Shown here one piece after another: positions 26,412 through 39,043 of a stretch of 64,000 nucleotides of DNA; within the stretch, counting starts at the first letter, position 1; each line of letters starts with the position of its first letter. This DNA is from Amblyomma americanum (Eukaryota > Arthropoda > Arachnida > Ixodida > Ixodidae), in the NCBI RefSeq assembly GCF_052857255.1, contig NW_027526500.1, positions 744,001 through 808,000 of the forward strand. Direction: 5' to 3'. Both the position numbers and the translations under genes were made by a program. Below the pieces are notes generated by a model. The model ran no database searches and was not told where the DNA came from. It was given only the letters and a program-made list of their open reading frames with translations.

Positions 26412-29100
26412 TTAGCTCGTTTCGGTCTAAAACAGCTTGTTTCGCTGTATTAAGCAAGAATACATGCTTTTCGCGCAGTTATAAGAGAAAAAGTTTTGAC
26501 GCGTATCAGAGGAACACTTGTAAAACCAATGTGTTCAGATTTAGCTCGTTTCGGTCTAAAACAGCTTGTTTCGCTGTATTAAGCAAGAATACATGCTTTT
26601 CGCGCAGTTATAAGAGAAAAAGTTTTGACGCGTATCAGAGGAACACTTGTAAAACCGATGTGTTGTGATTTAGCTCGTTTCGGTCTAAAACAACTTGTTT
26701 CGCTGTATTAAGCAAGAATACATGCTTTTCGCGCAGTTATAAGAGAAAAAGTTTTGACGCGTATCAGAGGAACACTTGTAAAACCGATGTGTTGTGATTT
26801 AGCTCGTTTCGGTCTAAAACAGCTTGTTTCGCTGTATTAAGCAAGAATACATGCTTTTCGCGCAGTTATAAGAGAAAAAGTTTTGACGCGTATCAGAGGA
26901 GCACTTGTAAAACCGATGTGTTCAGATTTAGCTCGTTTCGGTCTAAAACAGCTTGTTTCGTTGTATTAAGCAAGAATACATGCTTTTCGCGCAGTTATAA
27001 GAGAAAAAGTTTTGACGCGTATCAGAGGAGCACTTGTAAAACCGATGTGTTCAGATTTAGCTCGTTTCGGTCTAAAACAGCTTGTTTCGTTGTATTAAGC
27101 ACGAATACATGCTTTACGCGCAGTTATAGAAGAAAAAGTTTTGACGCGTATCAGAGACACTTGTAAAACCGATGTGTTGTGATTTGGCTCGTTTCGGTCT
27201 AAAACAGCTTGTTTCGTTGTATTAAGCAAGAATACATGCTTTTCGCGCGGTTATAAGAGAAAAAGTTGACGAGTATCACGTGGATACTTGTAAAACCAAT
27301 GTGTTCAGATTTAGCTCGTTTCGGTCTAAAACAGCTTGTTTCGCTGTATTAAGCAAGAATACATGCTTTTCGCGCAGTTATAAGAGAAAAAGTTTTGACG
27401 CGTATCAGAGGAACACTTGTAAAACCGATGTGTTGTGATTTAGCTCATTTCGGTCTAAAAGAGGTTGTTTCGCAGTATTAAGCAAGAATACATGCTTTTC
27501 GCGCAGTTATAAGAGAAAAAGTTTTGACGCGTATCAGAGGAACACTTGTAAAACCGATGTGTTGTGATTTAGCTCGTTTCGGTCTAAAACAGCTTGTTTC
27601 GCTGTATTAAGCAAGAATACATGCTTTTCGCGCAGTTATAAGAGAAAAAGTTTTGACGCGTATCAGAGGAACACTTGTAAAACCGATGTGTTTTGATTTA
27701 GCTCGTTTCGGTCTAAAACAGCTTGTTTCGCTGTATTAAGCAAGAATACATGCTTTTCGCGCAGTTATAAGAGAAAAAGTTTTGACGCGTATCAGAGGAA
27801 CACTTGTAAAACCAATGTGTTCAGATTTAGCTCGTTTCGGTCTAAAACAGCTTGTTTCGCTGTATTAAGCAAGAATACATGCTTTTCGCGCAGTTATAAG
27901 AGAAAAAGTTTTGACGCGTATCAGAGGAACACTTGTAAAACCGATGTGTTGTGATTTAGCTCGTTTCGGTCTAAAACAACTTGTTTCGCTGTATTAAGCA
28001 AGAATACATGCTTTTCGCGCAGTTATAAGAGAAAAAGTTTTGACGCGTATCAGAGGAACACTTGTAAAACCGATGTGTTGTGATTTAGCTCGTTTCGGTC
28101 TAAAACAGCTTGTTTCGCTGTATTAAGCAAGAATACATGCTTTTCGCGCAGTTATAAGAGAAAAAGTTTTGACGCGTATCAGAGGAGCACTTGTAAAACC
28201 GATGTGTTCAGATTTAGCTCGTTTCGGTCTAAAACAGCTTGTTTCGTTGTATTAAGCACGAATACATGCTTTACGCGCAGTTATAGAAGAAAAAGTTTTG
28301 ACGCGTATCAGAGACACTTGTAAAACCGATGTGTTGTGATTTGGCTCGTTTCGGTCTAAAACAGCTTGTTTCGTTGTATTAAGCAAGAATACATGCTTTT
28401 CGCGCGGTTATAAGAGAAAAAGTTGACGAGTATCACGTGGATACTTGTAAAACCAATGTGTTCAGATTTAGCTCGTTTCGGTCTAAAACAGCTTGTTTCG
28501 CTGTATTAAGCAAGAATACATGCTTTTCGCGCAGTTATAAGAGAAAAAGTTTTGACGCGTATCAGAGGAACACTTGTAAAACCGATGTGTTGTGATTTAG
28601 CTCGTTTCGGTCTAAAACAACTTGTTTCGCTGTATTAAGCAAGAATACATGCTTTTCGCGCAGTTATAAGAGAAAAAGTTTTGACGCGTATCAGAGCAAC
28701 ACTTGTAAAACCGATGTGTTGTGATTTAGCTCGTTTCGGTCTAAAACAGCTTGTTTCGCTGTATTAAGCAAGAATACATGCTTTTCGCGCAGTTATAAGA
28801 GAAAAAGTTTTGACGCGTATCAGAGGAGCACTTGTAAAACCGATGTGTTCAGATTTAGCTCGTTTCGGTCTAAAACAGCTTGTTTCGTTGTATTAAGCAC
28901 GAATACATGCTTTACGCGCAGTTATAGAAGAAAAAGTTTTGACGCGTATCAGAGACACTTGTAAAACCGATGTGTTGTGATTTGGCTCGTTTCGGTCTAA
29001 AACAGCTTGTTTCGTTGTATTAAGCAAGAATACATGCTTTTCGCGCGGTTATAAGAGAAAAAGTTGACGAGTATCACGTGGATACTTGTAAAACCGATGT
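26412..29100. repeat. Nested 5-10 monomer duplications
   Basis: This stretch is satellite only, built of overlapping short duplications. The accaatgtg variant recurs at 26525, 27295, 27811 and 28452. The gatttggctcg variant recurs at 27181, 28338 and 28979, that is 1,157 bp (9 monomers) and then 641 bp (5 monomers) apart. The first copy holds one monomer more than the second (26525 to 27811 is 1,286 bp). The aaagaggttg/cgcagtatt unit of the 1,422-bp block reappears near 27,460. The order suggests several successive unequal exchanges. Confidence 0.75.
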
Positions 29101-32100
29101 GTTCAGATTTAGCTCGTTTCGGTCTAAAACAGCTTGTTTCGTTGTATTAAGCACGAATACATGCTTTTCGCGCAGTTATAAGAGAAAAAGTTTTGACGAG
29201 TATCACGTGGAACACTTGTAATACCGATGTGTTGTGATTTAGCTCGTTTCGGTTTAAAACAGCTTGTTTCGCTGTATTAAGCAAGAATACATGCTTTTCG
29301 CGCAGTTATAAGAGAAAAAGTTTTGACGCGTATCAGAGGAACACTTGTAAAACCGATGTGTTCAGATTTAGCTCGTTTCGGTCTGAAACAGCTTGTTTCG
29401 TTGTATTAAGCACGAATACATGCTTTTCGCGCAGTAATAAGAGAAAAAGTTTAGACGCGTATCAGAGGAACACTTGTAAAACCGATGTGTTGTGATTTAG
29501 CTCGTTTCGGTGTAAAACAGCTTGTTTCGTAGTATTAAGCAAGAATACATGCTTTTCGCGCAGTTATAAGAGAAAAAGTTTTGACGCGTATTAGAGGAAC
29601 ACTTGTAAAACCTTTGTGTTGTGATTTAGCTCGTTTCGGTCTAAAACAGCTTGTTTCGCTGTATTAAGCAAGAATACATGCTTTTCGCGCAGTTATAAGA
29701 GAAAAAGTTTTGACGCGTATCAGAGGAACACTTGTAAAACCGATGTGTTGTGATTTAGCTCATTTCGGTCTAAAACAGCTTGTTTCGTTGTATTAAGCAA
29801 GAATACATGCTTTTCGCGCAGTTATAAGAGAAAAAGTTTTGACGCGTGTCACAGGGACACTTGTAAAACCGATGTGTTCAGATTTAGCTCGTTTCGGTCT
29901 AAAACAGCTTGTTTCGTTCCATTAAGCACGAATACATGCTTTTCGCGCAGTTATAAGAGAAAAAGTTTTGACGAGTATCACGTGGAACACTTGTAATACC
30001 GATGTGTTGTGATTTGGCTCGTTTCGGTCTAAAACAGCTTGTTTCGTTGTATTAAGCAAGAATACATGCTTTTCGCGCAGTTATAAGAGAAAAAGTTTTG
30101 ACGCGTATCAGAGGAACACTTGTAAAACCGATGTGTTCAGATTTAACTCTTTTCGGACTAAAACAGCTTGTTTCGTTGTATTAAGCACGAATACATGCTT
30201 TTCGCGCAGTTATAAGGGAAAAAGTTTTGACGCGTATCACATGGACACTTCGAAAACCGATGTGTTCAGATTTAGCTCGTTTTGGTCTAAAACAGCTTGT
30301 TTCGTTGTATTAAGCACGAATACATGCTTTTCGTGCAGTTATAAGAGAAAAAGTTTTGACGCGTATCAGAGGAACACTTGTAAAACCGATGTGTTGTGAT
30401 TTAGCTCGTTTCGGTCTAAAACAGCTTGTTTCGCTGTATTAAGCAGAAATACATGCTTTTCGCGCAGTGATAAGAGAAAAAGCTTTAAAGGCGTGTCACA
30501 GGGACACTTGTAAAACCGATGTGTTCAGATTTACCTCGTTTCGGTCTAAAACAGCTTGTTTCGTTGGACTAAGCACGAATACATGCTTTTCGCGCAGCTA
30601 TAAGAGAAAAAAGATTTGACGCGTATCAGAGGAACACTTGTAAAACCGATGTGTTGTGATTTAGCTCGTTTCGGTCTAAAACAGCTTGTTTCGCTGTATT
30701 AAGCAAGAATACATGCTTTTCGCGCAGTTATAAGAGAAAAAAATTTGACGCGTATCAGAGGAACACTTGTAAAACCGATGTGTTGTGATTTAGCTCGTTT
30801 TGGTCTAAAACAGCTTGTTTCGCTGTATTAAGCAAGAATACATGCTTTTCGCGCAGTTATTAGAGAAAAAGTTTTGACGCGTATTAGAGAGACACTTGTA
30901 AAACCGATGTGTTGTGATTTAGCTCTTTTCGGTCTAAAACAGCTTGTTTCGTTGTATTAAGCAAGAATACATGCTTTTCGCGCAGTTATAAGAGAAAAAG
31001 TTTTGACGAGTATCACGTGGATACTTGTAAAACCGATGTGTTCAGATTTAGCTCGTTTCGGTCTAAAACAGCTTGTTTCGTTGTATTAAGCAAGAATACA
31101 TGCTTTTCGCGCAGTTATAAGAGAAAAAGTTTTGACGAGTATCACGTGGATACTTGTAAAACCGATGTGTTCAGATTTAGCTCGTTTCGGTCTAAAACAG
31201 CTTGTTTCGTTGTATTAAGCACGAATACATGCTTTTCGCGCAGTTTTAACAGAAAAAGTTTTGACGAGTATCACGTGGAACACTTGTAATACCGATGTGT
31301 TGTGATTTAGCTCGTTTCGGTCTAAGACAGCTTGTTTCGCTGTATTAAGCAAGAATACATGCCTTTCGCGCAGTTATAAGAGAAAAAGTTTTGACGAGTA
31401 TCACGTGGAACACTTGTAGTACCGATGTGTTGTGATTTAGCTCTTTTCGGTCTAAAACAACTTGATTCGCTGTATTAAGCAAGAATACATGCTTTTCGTG
31501 CAGTTATAAAAGAAAAAGTTTTGACGCGTATCAGAGGAACACTTGTAAAACCGATGTGTTGTGATTTAGCTCGTTTCGGTTTAAAACAGCTTGTTTCGCT
31601 GTATTAAGCAAGAATACATGCTTTTCGCGCAGTTAAAAGAGAAAAAGTTTTGACGAGTATCACGTGGATACTTGTAAAACCGATGTGTTCAGATTTAGCT
31701 CGTTTCGGTCTAAAACAGCTTGTTTCGTTGTATTAAGCAAGAATACATGCTTTTCGCGCAGTTATAAGAGAAAAAGTTTTGACGCGTATTAGAGAGACAC
31801 TTGTAAAACCGATGTGTTCAGATTTAGCTCGTTTCGGTCTAAAACAGCTTGCTTCGTTGTATTAAGCACGAATACATGCTTTTCGCGCCGTTAAAAGAGA
31901 AAAAGTTTTGACGAGTATCACGTGGAACACTTGTAATACCGATGTGTTGTGATTTAGCTCGTTTCGGTCTAAAACAGCTTGTTTCGCTGTATTAAGCAAG
32001 AATACATGCTTTTCGCGCCGTTATAAGAGAAAAAGATTTGATTCGTATCAGAGGAACACTTGTAAAACCGATGTGTTGTGATTTAGCTCATTTCGGTCTA

Positions 32101-32569
32101 AAAGAGCTTGTTTCGCAGTATTAAGCAAGAATACATGCTTTTCGCGCAGTTATAAGAGAAAAAGTTTTGACGCGTATCAGAGGAACACTTGTAAAACCGA
32201 TGTGTTGTGATTTAGCTCGTTTCGGTCTAAAACAGCTTGTTTCGCTGTATTAAGCAAGAATACATGCTTTTCGCGCAGTTATAAGAGAAAAAGTTTTGAC
32301 GCGTATCAGAGGAACACTTGTAAAACCGATGTGTTGTGATTTAGCTCGTTTCGGTCTAAAACAGCTTGTTTCGCTGTATTAAGCAAGAATACATGCTTTT
32401 CGCGCAGTTATAAGAGAAAAAGTTTTGACGCGTATCAGAGGAACACGTAAAACCAATGTGTTCAGATTTAGCTCGTTTCGGTCTAAAACAGCTTGTTTCG
32501 CTGTATTAAGCAAGAATACATGCTTTTCGCGCAGTTATAAGAGAAAAAGTTTTGACGCGTATCAGAGGA
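29101..32569. repeat. Satellite segment linking left and right HOR families
   Basis: This segment is satellite throughout. It mixes monomers typical of the left HORs (gcggttataag, cggtttaaaac, the signature monomer at 30482) with new variants that dominate the right half: cagtaataag, the cctttgtgttg unit, ttaactcttttcggac, and aaaaaaatttgacg. A one-monomer tandem duplication of the gtggatac, ttcagattt type lies at about 31,017-31,274. From about 30,923 it carries the third version of the 1,422-bp block. At 32,446 a 2-bp deletion (aacacgtaaaacc) marks a private variant. Confidence 0.7.
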
Positions 32570-35500
32570 ACACTTGTAAAACCGATGTGTTGTGATTTAG
32601 CTCGTTTCGGTCTAAAACAACTTGTTTCGCTGTATTAAGCAAGAATACATGCTTTTCGCGCAGTTATAAGAGAAAAAGTTTTGACGCGTATCAGAGGAAC
32701 ACTTGTAAAACCGATGTGTTGTGATTTAGCTCGTTTCGGTCTAAAACAGCTTGTTTCGCTGTATTAAGCAAGAATACATGCTTTTCGCGCAGTTATAAGA
32801 GAAAAAGTTTTGACGCGTATCAGAGGAGCACTTGTAAAACCGATGTGTTCAGATTTAGCTCGTTTCGGTCTAAAACAGCTTGTTTCGTTGTATTAAGCAC
32901 GAATACATGCTTTACGCGCAGTTATAGAAGAAAAAGTTTTGACGCGTATCAGAGACACTTGTAAAACCGATGTGTTGTGATTTGGCTCGTTTCGGTCTAA
33001 AACAGCTTGTTTCGTTGTATTAAGCAAGAATACATGCTTTTCGCGCGGTTATAAGAGAAAAAGTTGACGAGTATCACGTGGATACTTGTAAAACCGATGT
33101 GTTCAGATTTAGCTCGTTTCGGTCTAAAACAGCTTGTTTCGTTGTATTAAGCACGAATACATGCTTTTCGCGCAGTTATAAGAGAAAAAGTTTTGACGAG
33201 TATCACGTGGAACACTTGTAATACCGATGTGTTGTGATTTAGCTCGTTTCGGTTTAAAACAGCTTGTTTCGCTGTATTAAGCAAGAATACATGCTTTTCG
33301 CGCAGTTATAAGAGAAAAAGTTTTGACGCGTATCAGAGGAACACTTGTAAAACCGATGTGTTCAGATTTAGCTCGTTTCGGTCTGAAACAGCTTGTTTCG
33401 TTGTATTAAGCACGAAGACATGCTTTTCGCGCAGTAATAAGAGAAAAAGTTTAGACGCGTATCAGAGGAACACTTGTAAAACCGATGTGTTGTGATTTAG
33501 CTCGTTTCGGTGTAAAACAGCTTGTGTCGTAGTATTAAGCAAGAATACATGCTTTTCGCGCAGTTATAAGAGAAAAAGTTTTGACGCGTATTAGAGGAAC
33601 ACTTGTAAAACCTTTGTGTTGTGATTTAGCTCGTTTCGGTCTAAAACAGCTTGTTTCGCTGTATTAAGCAAGAATACATGCTTTTCGCGCAGTTATAAGA
33701 GAAAAAGTTTTGACGCGTGTCACAGGGACACTTGTAAAACCGATGTGTTCAGATTTAGCTCGTTTCGGTCTAAAACAACTTGTTTCGTTGTATTAAGCAC
33801 GAATACATGCTTTACGCGCAGTTATAGAAGAAAAAGTTTTGACGCCTATTAGAGAGACACTTGTAAAACCGATGTGTTATGATTTAGCTCGATTCGGTCT
33901 AAAACAGCTTGTTTCGTTGTATTAAGCAAGAATACATGCTTTTCGCGCAGTTATAAGAGAGAAAGTTTTGACGAGTATCACTTGGATACTTGTAAAACTG
34001 ATGCGTTCAGATTTAGCTCGTTTTGGTCTAAAACAGCTTGTTTCGTTGTATTAAGCAAGAATACATGCTTTAGCGCAGTTATAGAAGAAAAAGTTTTGAC
34101 GCGTATCAGAGACACTTGTAAAACCGATGTGTTGTGATTTAGCTCGTTTCGGTCTAAAACAGCTTGTTTCGTTGTATTAAGCAAGAATACATGCTTTTCG
34201 CGCAGTTATAAGTGAAAAAGTTTTGAGTATTACGTGGATACTTGTAAAACCGAAGTGTTCAGATTTAGCTCGTTTCGGTCTAAAACAGCTTGTTTCGTTG
34301 TATTAAGCACGAATACATGCTTTTCGCGCAGTTATAAGAGAAAACGTTTTGACGAGTATCACGTGGAACACTTGTAATACCGATGTGTTGTGATTTAGCT
34401 CGTTTCGGTCTAAAGCAGCTTGTTTCGCTGTATTAAGCAAGAATACATGCTTTTCGCGCAGTTATAAGAGAAAAAGTTTTGACGCGTATCAGAGGAACAC
34501 TTGTAAAACCGATGTGTTGTGATTTAGCTCATTTCGGTCTAAAACAGCTTGTTTCGTTGTATTAAGCAAGGATACATGCTTTTCGCGCAGTTATAAGAGA
34601 AAAAGTTTTGACGCGTGTCACAGGGACACTTGTAAAACCGATGTGTTCAGATTTAGCTCGTTTCGGTCTAAAACAGCTTGTTTCGTTGCATTAAGCACGA
34701 ATACATGCTTTTCGCGCAGTTATAAGAGAAAAAGTTTTGACGAGTATCACGTGGAACACTTGTAATACCGATGTGTTGTGATTTGGCTCGTTTCGGTCTA
34801 AAACAGCTTGTTTCGTTGTATTAAGCAAGAATACATGCTTTTCGCGCAGTTATAAGAGAAAAAGTTTTGACGCGTATCAGAGGAACACTTGTAAAACCGA
34901 TGTGTTCAGATTTAACTCTTTTCGGACTAAAACAGCTTGTTTCGTTGTATTAAGCACGAATACATGCTTTTCGCGCAGTTATAAGGGAAAAAGTTTTGAC
35001 GCGTATCACATGGACACTTGGAAAACCGATGTGTTCAGATTTAGCTCGTTTCGGTCTAAAACAGCTTGTTTCGTTGTATTAAGCAAGAATACATGCTTTT
35101 CGCGCAGTTATAAGAGAAAAAGTTTTGACGCGTATTAGAGAGACACTTGTAAAACCGATGTGTTGTGATTTAGCTCGTTTCGGTCTAAAACAGCTTGTTT
35201 CGTTGTATTAAGCAAGAATACATGCTTTTCGCGCAGTTATAAGAGAAAAAGTTTTGACGAGTATCACGTGGATACTTGTAAAACCGATGTGTTCAGATTT
35301 AGCTCGTTTCGGTCTAAAACAGCTTGTTTCGTTGTATTAAGCACGAATACATGCTTTTCGCGCAGTTAAAAGAGAAAAAGTTTTGACGAGTATCACGTGG
35401 AACACTTGTAATACCGATGTGTTGTGATTTAGCTCGTTTCGGTCTAAAACAGCTTGTTTCGCTGTATTAAGCAAGAATACATGCTTTTCGCGCAGTTATA

Positions 35501-38500
35501 AGAGAAAAAGTTTTGACGCGTATCAGAGGAACACTTGTAGAACCGATGTGTTGTGATTTAGCTCGTTTCGGTCTAAAACAACTTGTTTCGCTGTATTAAG
35601 CAAGAATACATGCTTTTCGCGCAGTTATAAGAGAAAAAGTTTTGACGAGTATCAGAGGAACACTTGTAAAACCGATGTGTTGTGATTTAGCTTGTTTCGG
35701 TCTAAAACAGCTTGTTTCGCTGTATTAAGCAAGAATACATGCTTTTCGCGCAGTTATAAGAGAAAAAGTTTTGACGCGTATCAGAGGAACACTTGTAAAA
35801 CCGATGTGTTGTGATTTAGCTCGTTTCGGTCTAAAACAGCTTGTTTCGCTGTATTAAGCAGAAATACATGCTTTTCGCGCAGTGATAAGAGAAAAAGCTT
35901 TAAAGGCGTGTCACAGGGACACTTGTAAAACCGATGTGTTCAGATTTACCTCGTTTCGGTCTAAAACAGCTTGTTTTGTTGGACTAAGCACGAATACATG
36001 CTTTTCGCGCAGCTATAAGAGAAAAAAGAGTTGACGCGTATCAGAGGAACACTTGTAAAACCGATGTGTTGTGATTTAGCTCGTTTCGGTCTAAAACAGC
36101 TTGTTTCGTTGTATTAAGCAAGAATACATGCTTTTCGCGCAGTTATAAGAGAAAAAAATTTGACGCGTATCAGAGGAACACTTGTAAAACCGATGTGTTG
36201 TGATTTAGCTCGTTTTAGTCTAAAACAGCTTGTTTCGTTGTATTAAGCAAGAATACATGCTTTTCGCGCAGTTATAAGAGAAAAAGTTTTGACGCGTATT
36301 AGAGAAACACTTGTAAAACCGATGTGTTGTGATTTAGCTCTTTTCGGTCTAAAACAGCTTGTTTCGTTGTATTAAGCAAGAATACATGCTTTTCGCGCAG
36401 TTATAAGAGAAAAAGTTTTGACGAGTATCACGTGGATACTTGTAAAACCGATGTGTTCAGATTTAGCTCGTTTCGGTCTAAAACAGCTTGTTTCGTTGTA
36501 TTAAGCACGAATACATGCTTTTCGCGCAGTTATAACAGAAAAAGTTTTGACGAGTATCACGTGGAACACTTGTAATACCGATGTGTTGTGATTTAGCTCG
36601 TTTCGGTCTAAAACAGCTTGTTTCGCTGTATTAAGCAAGAATACATGCTTTTCGCGCAGTTATAAGAGAAAAAGTTTTGACGAGTATCACGTGGAACACT
36701 TGTAGTACCGATGTGTTGTGATTTAACTCGTTTCGGTCTAAAACAACTTGATTCGTTGTATTAAGCAAGAATACATGCTTTTCGCGCAGTTATAAGAGAA
36801 AAAGTTTTGACGCGTATCAGAGGAGCACTTGTAAAACCGATGTGTTCAGATTTAGCTCGTTTCGGTCTAAAACAGCTTGTTTCGTTGTATTAAGCACGAA
36901 TACATGCTTTACGCGCAGTTATAGAAGAAAAAGTTTTGACGCGTATCTGAGACACTTGTAAAACCGATGTGTTGTGATTTGGCTCGTTTCGGTCTAAAAC
37001 AGCTTGTTTCGTTGTATTAAGCAAGAATACATGCTTTTCGCGCGGTTATAAGAGAAAAAGTTGACGAGTATCACGTGGATACTTGTAAAACCGATGTGTT
37101 CAGATTTAGCTCGTTTCGGTCTAAAACAGCTTGTTTCGTTGTATTAAGCACGAATACATGCTTTTCGCGCAGTTATAAGAGAAAAAGTTTTGACGAGTAT
37201 CACGTGGAACACTTGTAATACCGATGTGTTGTGATTTAGCTCGTTTCGGTTTAAAACAGCTTGTTTCGCTGTATTAAGCAAGAATACATGCTTTTCGCGC
37301 AGTTATAAGAGAAAAAGTTTTGACGCGTATCAGAGGAACACTTGTAAAACCGATGTGTTCAGATTTAGCTCGTTTCGGTCTGAAACAGCTTGTTTCGTTG
37401 TATTAAGCACGAATACATGCTTTTCGCGCAGTAATAAGAGAAAAAGTTTAGACGCGTATCAGAGGAAAACTTGTAAAACCGATGTGTTGTGATTTAGCTC
37501 GTTTCGGTGTAAAACAGCTTGTTTCGTAGTATTAAGCAAGAATACATGCTTTTCGCGCAGTTATAAGAGAAAAAGTTTTGACGCGTATTAGAGGAACACT
37601 TGTAAAACCTTTGTGTTGTGATTTAGCTCGTTTCGGTCTAAAACAGCTTGTTTCGCTGTATTAAGCAAGAATACATGCTTTTCGCGCAGTTATAAGAGAA
37701 AAAGTTTTGACGCGTGTCACAGGGACACTTGTAAAACCGATGTGTTCAGATTTAGCTCGTTTCGGTCTAAAACAACTTGTTTCGTTGTATTAAGCACGAA
37801 TACATGCTTTACGCGCAGTTATAGAAGAAAAAGTTTTGACGCCTATTAGAGAGACACTTGTAAAACCGATGTGTTATGATTTAGCTCGATTCGGTCTAAA
37901 ACAGCTTGTTTCGTTGTATTAAGCAAGAATACATGCTTTTCGCGCAGTTATAAGAGAGAAAGTTTTGACGAGTATCACGTGGATACTTGTAAAACTGATG
38001 CGTTCAGATTTAGCTCGTTTTGGTCTAAAACAGCTTGTTTCGTTGTATTAAGCAAGAATACATGCTTTACGCGCAGTTATAGAAGAAAAAGTTTTGACGC
38101 GTATCAGAGAGACACTTGTAAAACCGATGTGTTGTGATTTAGCTCGTTTCGGTCTAAAACAGCTTGTTTCGTTGTATTAAGCAAGAATACATGCTTTTCG
38201 CGCAGTTATAAGTGAAAAAGTTTTGAGTATTACGTGGATACTTGTAAAACCGAAGTGTTCAGATTTAGCTCGTTTCGGTCTAAAACAGCTTGTGTCGTTG
38301 TATTAAGCACGAATACATGCTTTTCGCGCAGTTATAAGAGAAAACGTTTTGACGAGTATCACGTGGAACACTTGTAATACCGATGTGTTGTGATTTAGCT
38401 CGTTTCGGTCTAAAGCAGCTTGTTTCGCTGTATTAAGCAAGAATACATGCTTTTCGCGCAGTTATAAGAGAAAAAGTTTTGACGCGTATCAGAGGAACAC

Positions 38501-38783
38501 TTGTAAAACCGATGTGTTGTGATTTAGCTCATTTCGGTCTAAAACAGCTTGTTTCGTTGTATTAAGCAAGAATACATGCTTTTCGCGCAGTTATAAGAGA
38601 AAAAGTTTTGACGCGTGTCACAGGGACACTTGTAAAACCGATGTGTTCAGATTTAGCTCGTTTCGGTCTAAAACAGCTTGTTTCGTTGCATTAAGCACGA
38701 ATACATGCTTTTCGCGCAGTTATAAGAGAAAAAGTTTTGACGAGTATCACGTGGAACACTTGTAATACCGATGTGTTGTGATT

Positions 38784-39043
38784 TGGCTCGTTTCGGTCTA
38801 AAACAGCTTGTTTCGTTGTATTAAGCACGAATACATGCTTTTCGCGCAGTTATAAGAGAAAAAGTTTTGACGAGTATCACGTGGAACACTTGTAATACCG
38901 ATGTGTTGTGATTTGGCTCGTTTCGGTCTAAAACAGCTTGTTTCGTTGTATTAAGCAAGAATACATGCTTTTCGCGCAGTTATAAGAGAAAAAGTTTTGA
39001 CGCGTATCAGAGGAACACTTGTAAAACCGATGTGTTCAGATTT
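38784..39043. repeat. Single-monomer tandem duplication inside the 11.7-kb unit
   Basis: A 130-bp monomer of the gtggaacac, gtaatacc, gatttggctcg type is followed by a near-identical one. The gatttggctcg variant appears twice 130 bp apart (about 38,780 and 38,910). The same doubled arrangement is found 11,731 bp later, near 50,511-50,641, so it existed before the large duplication. Other HOR copies of this region (for example near 34,780) have it once. Confidence 0.75.
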
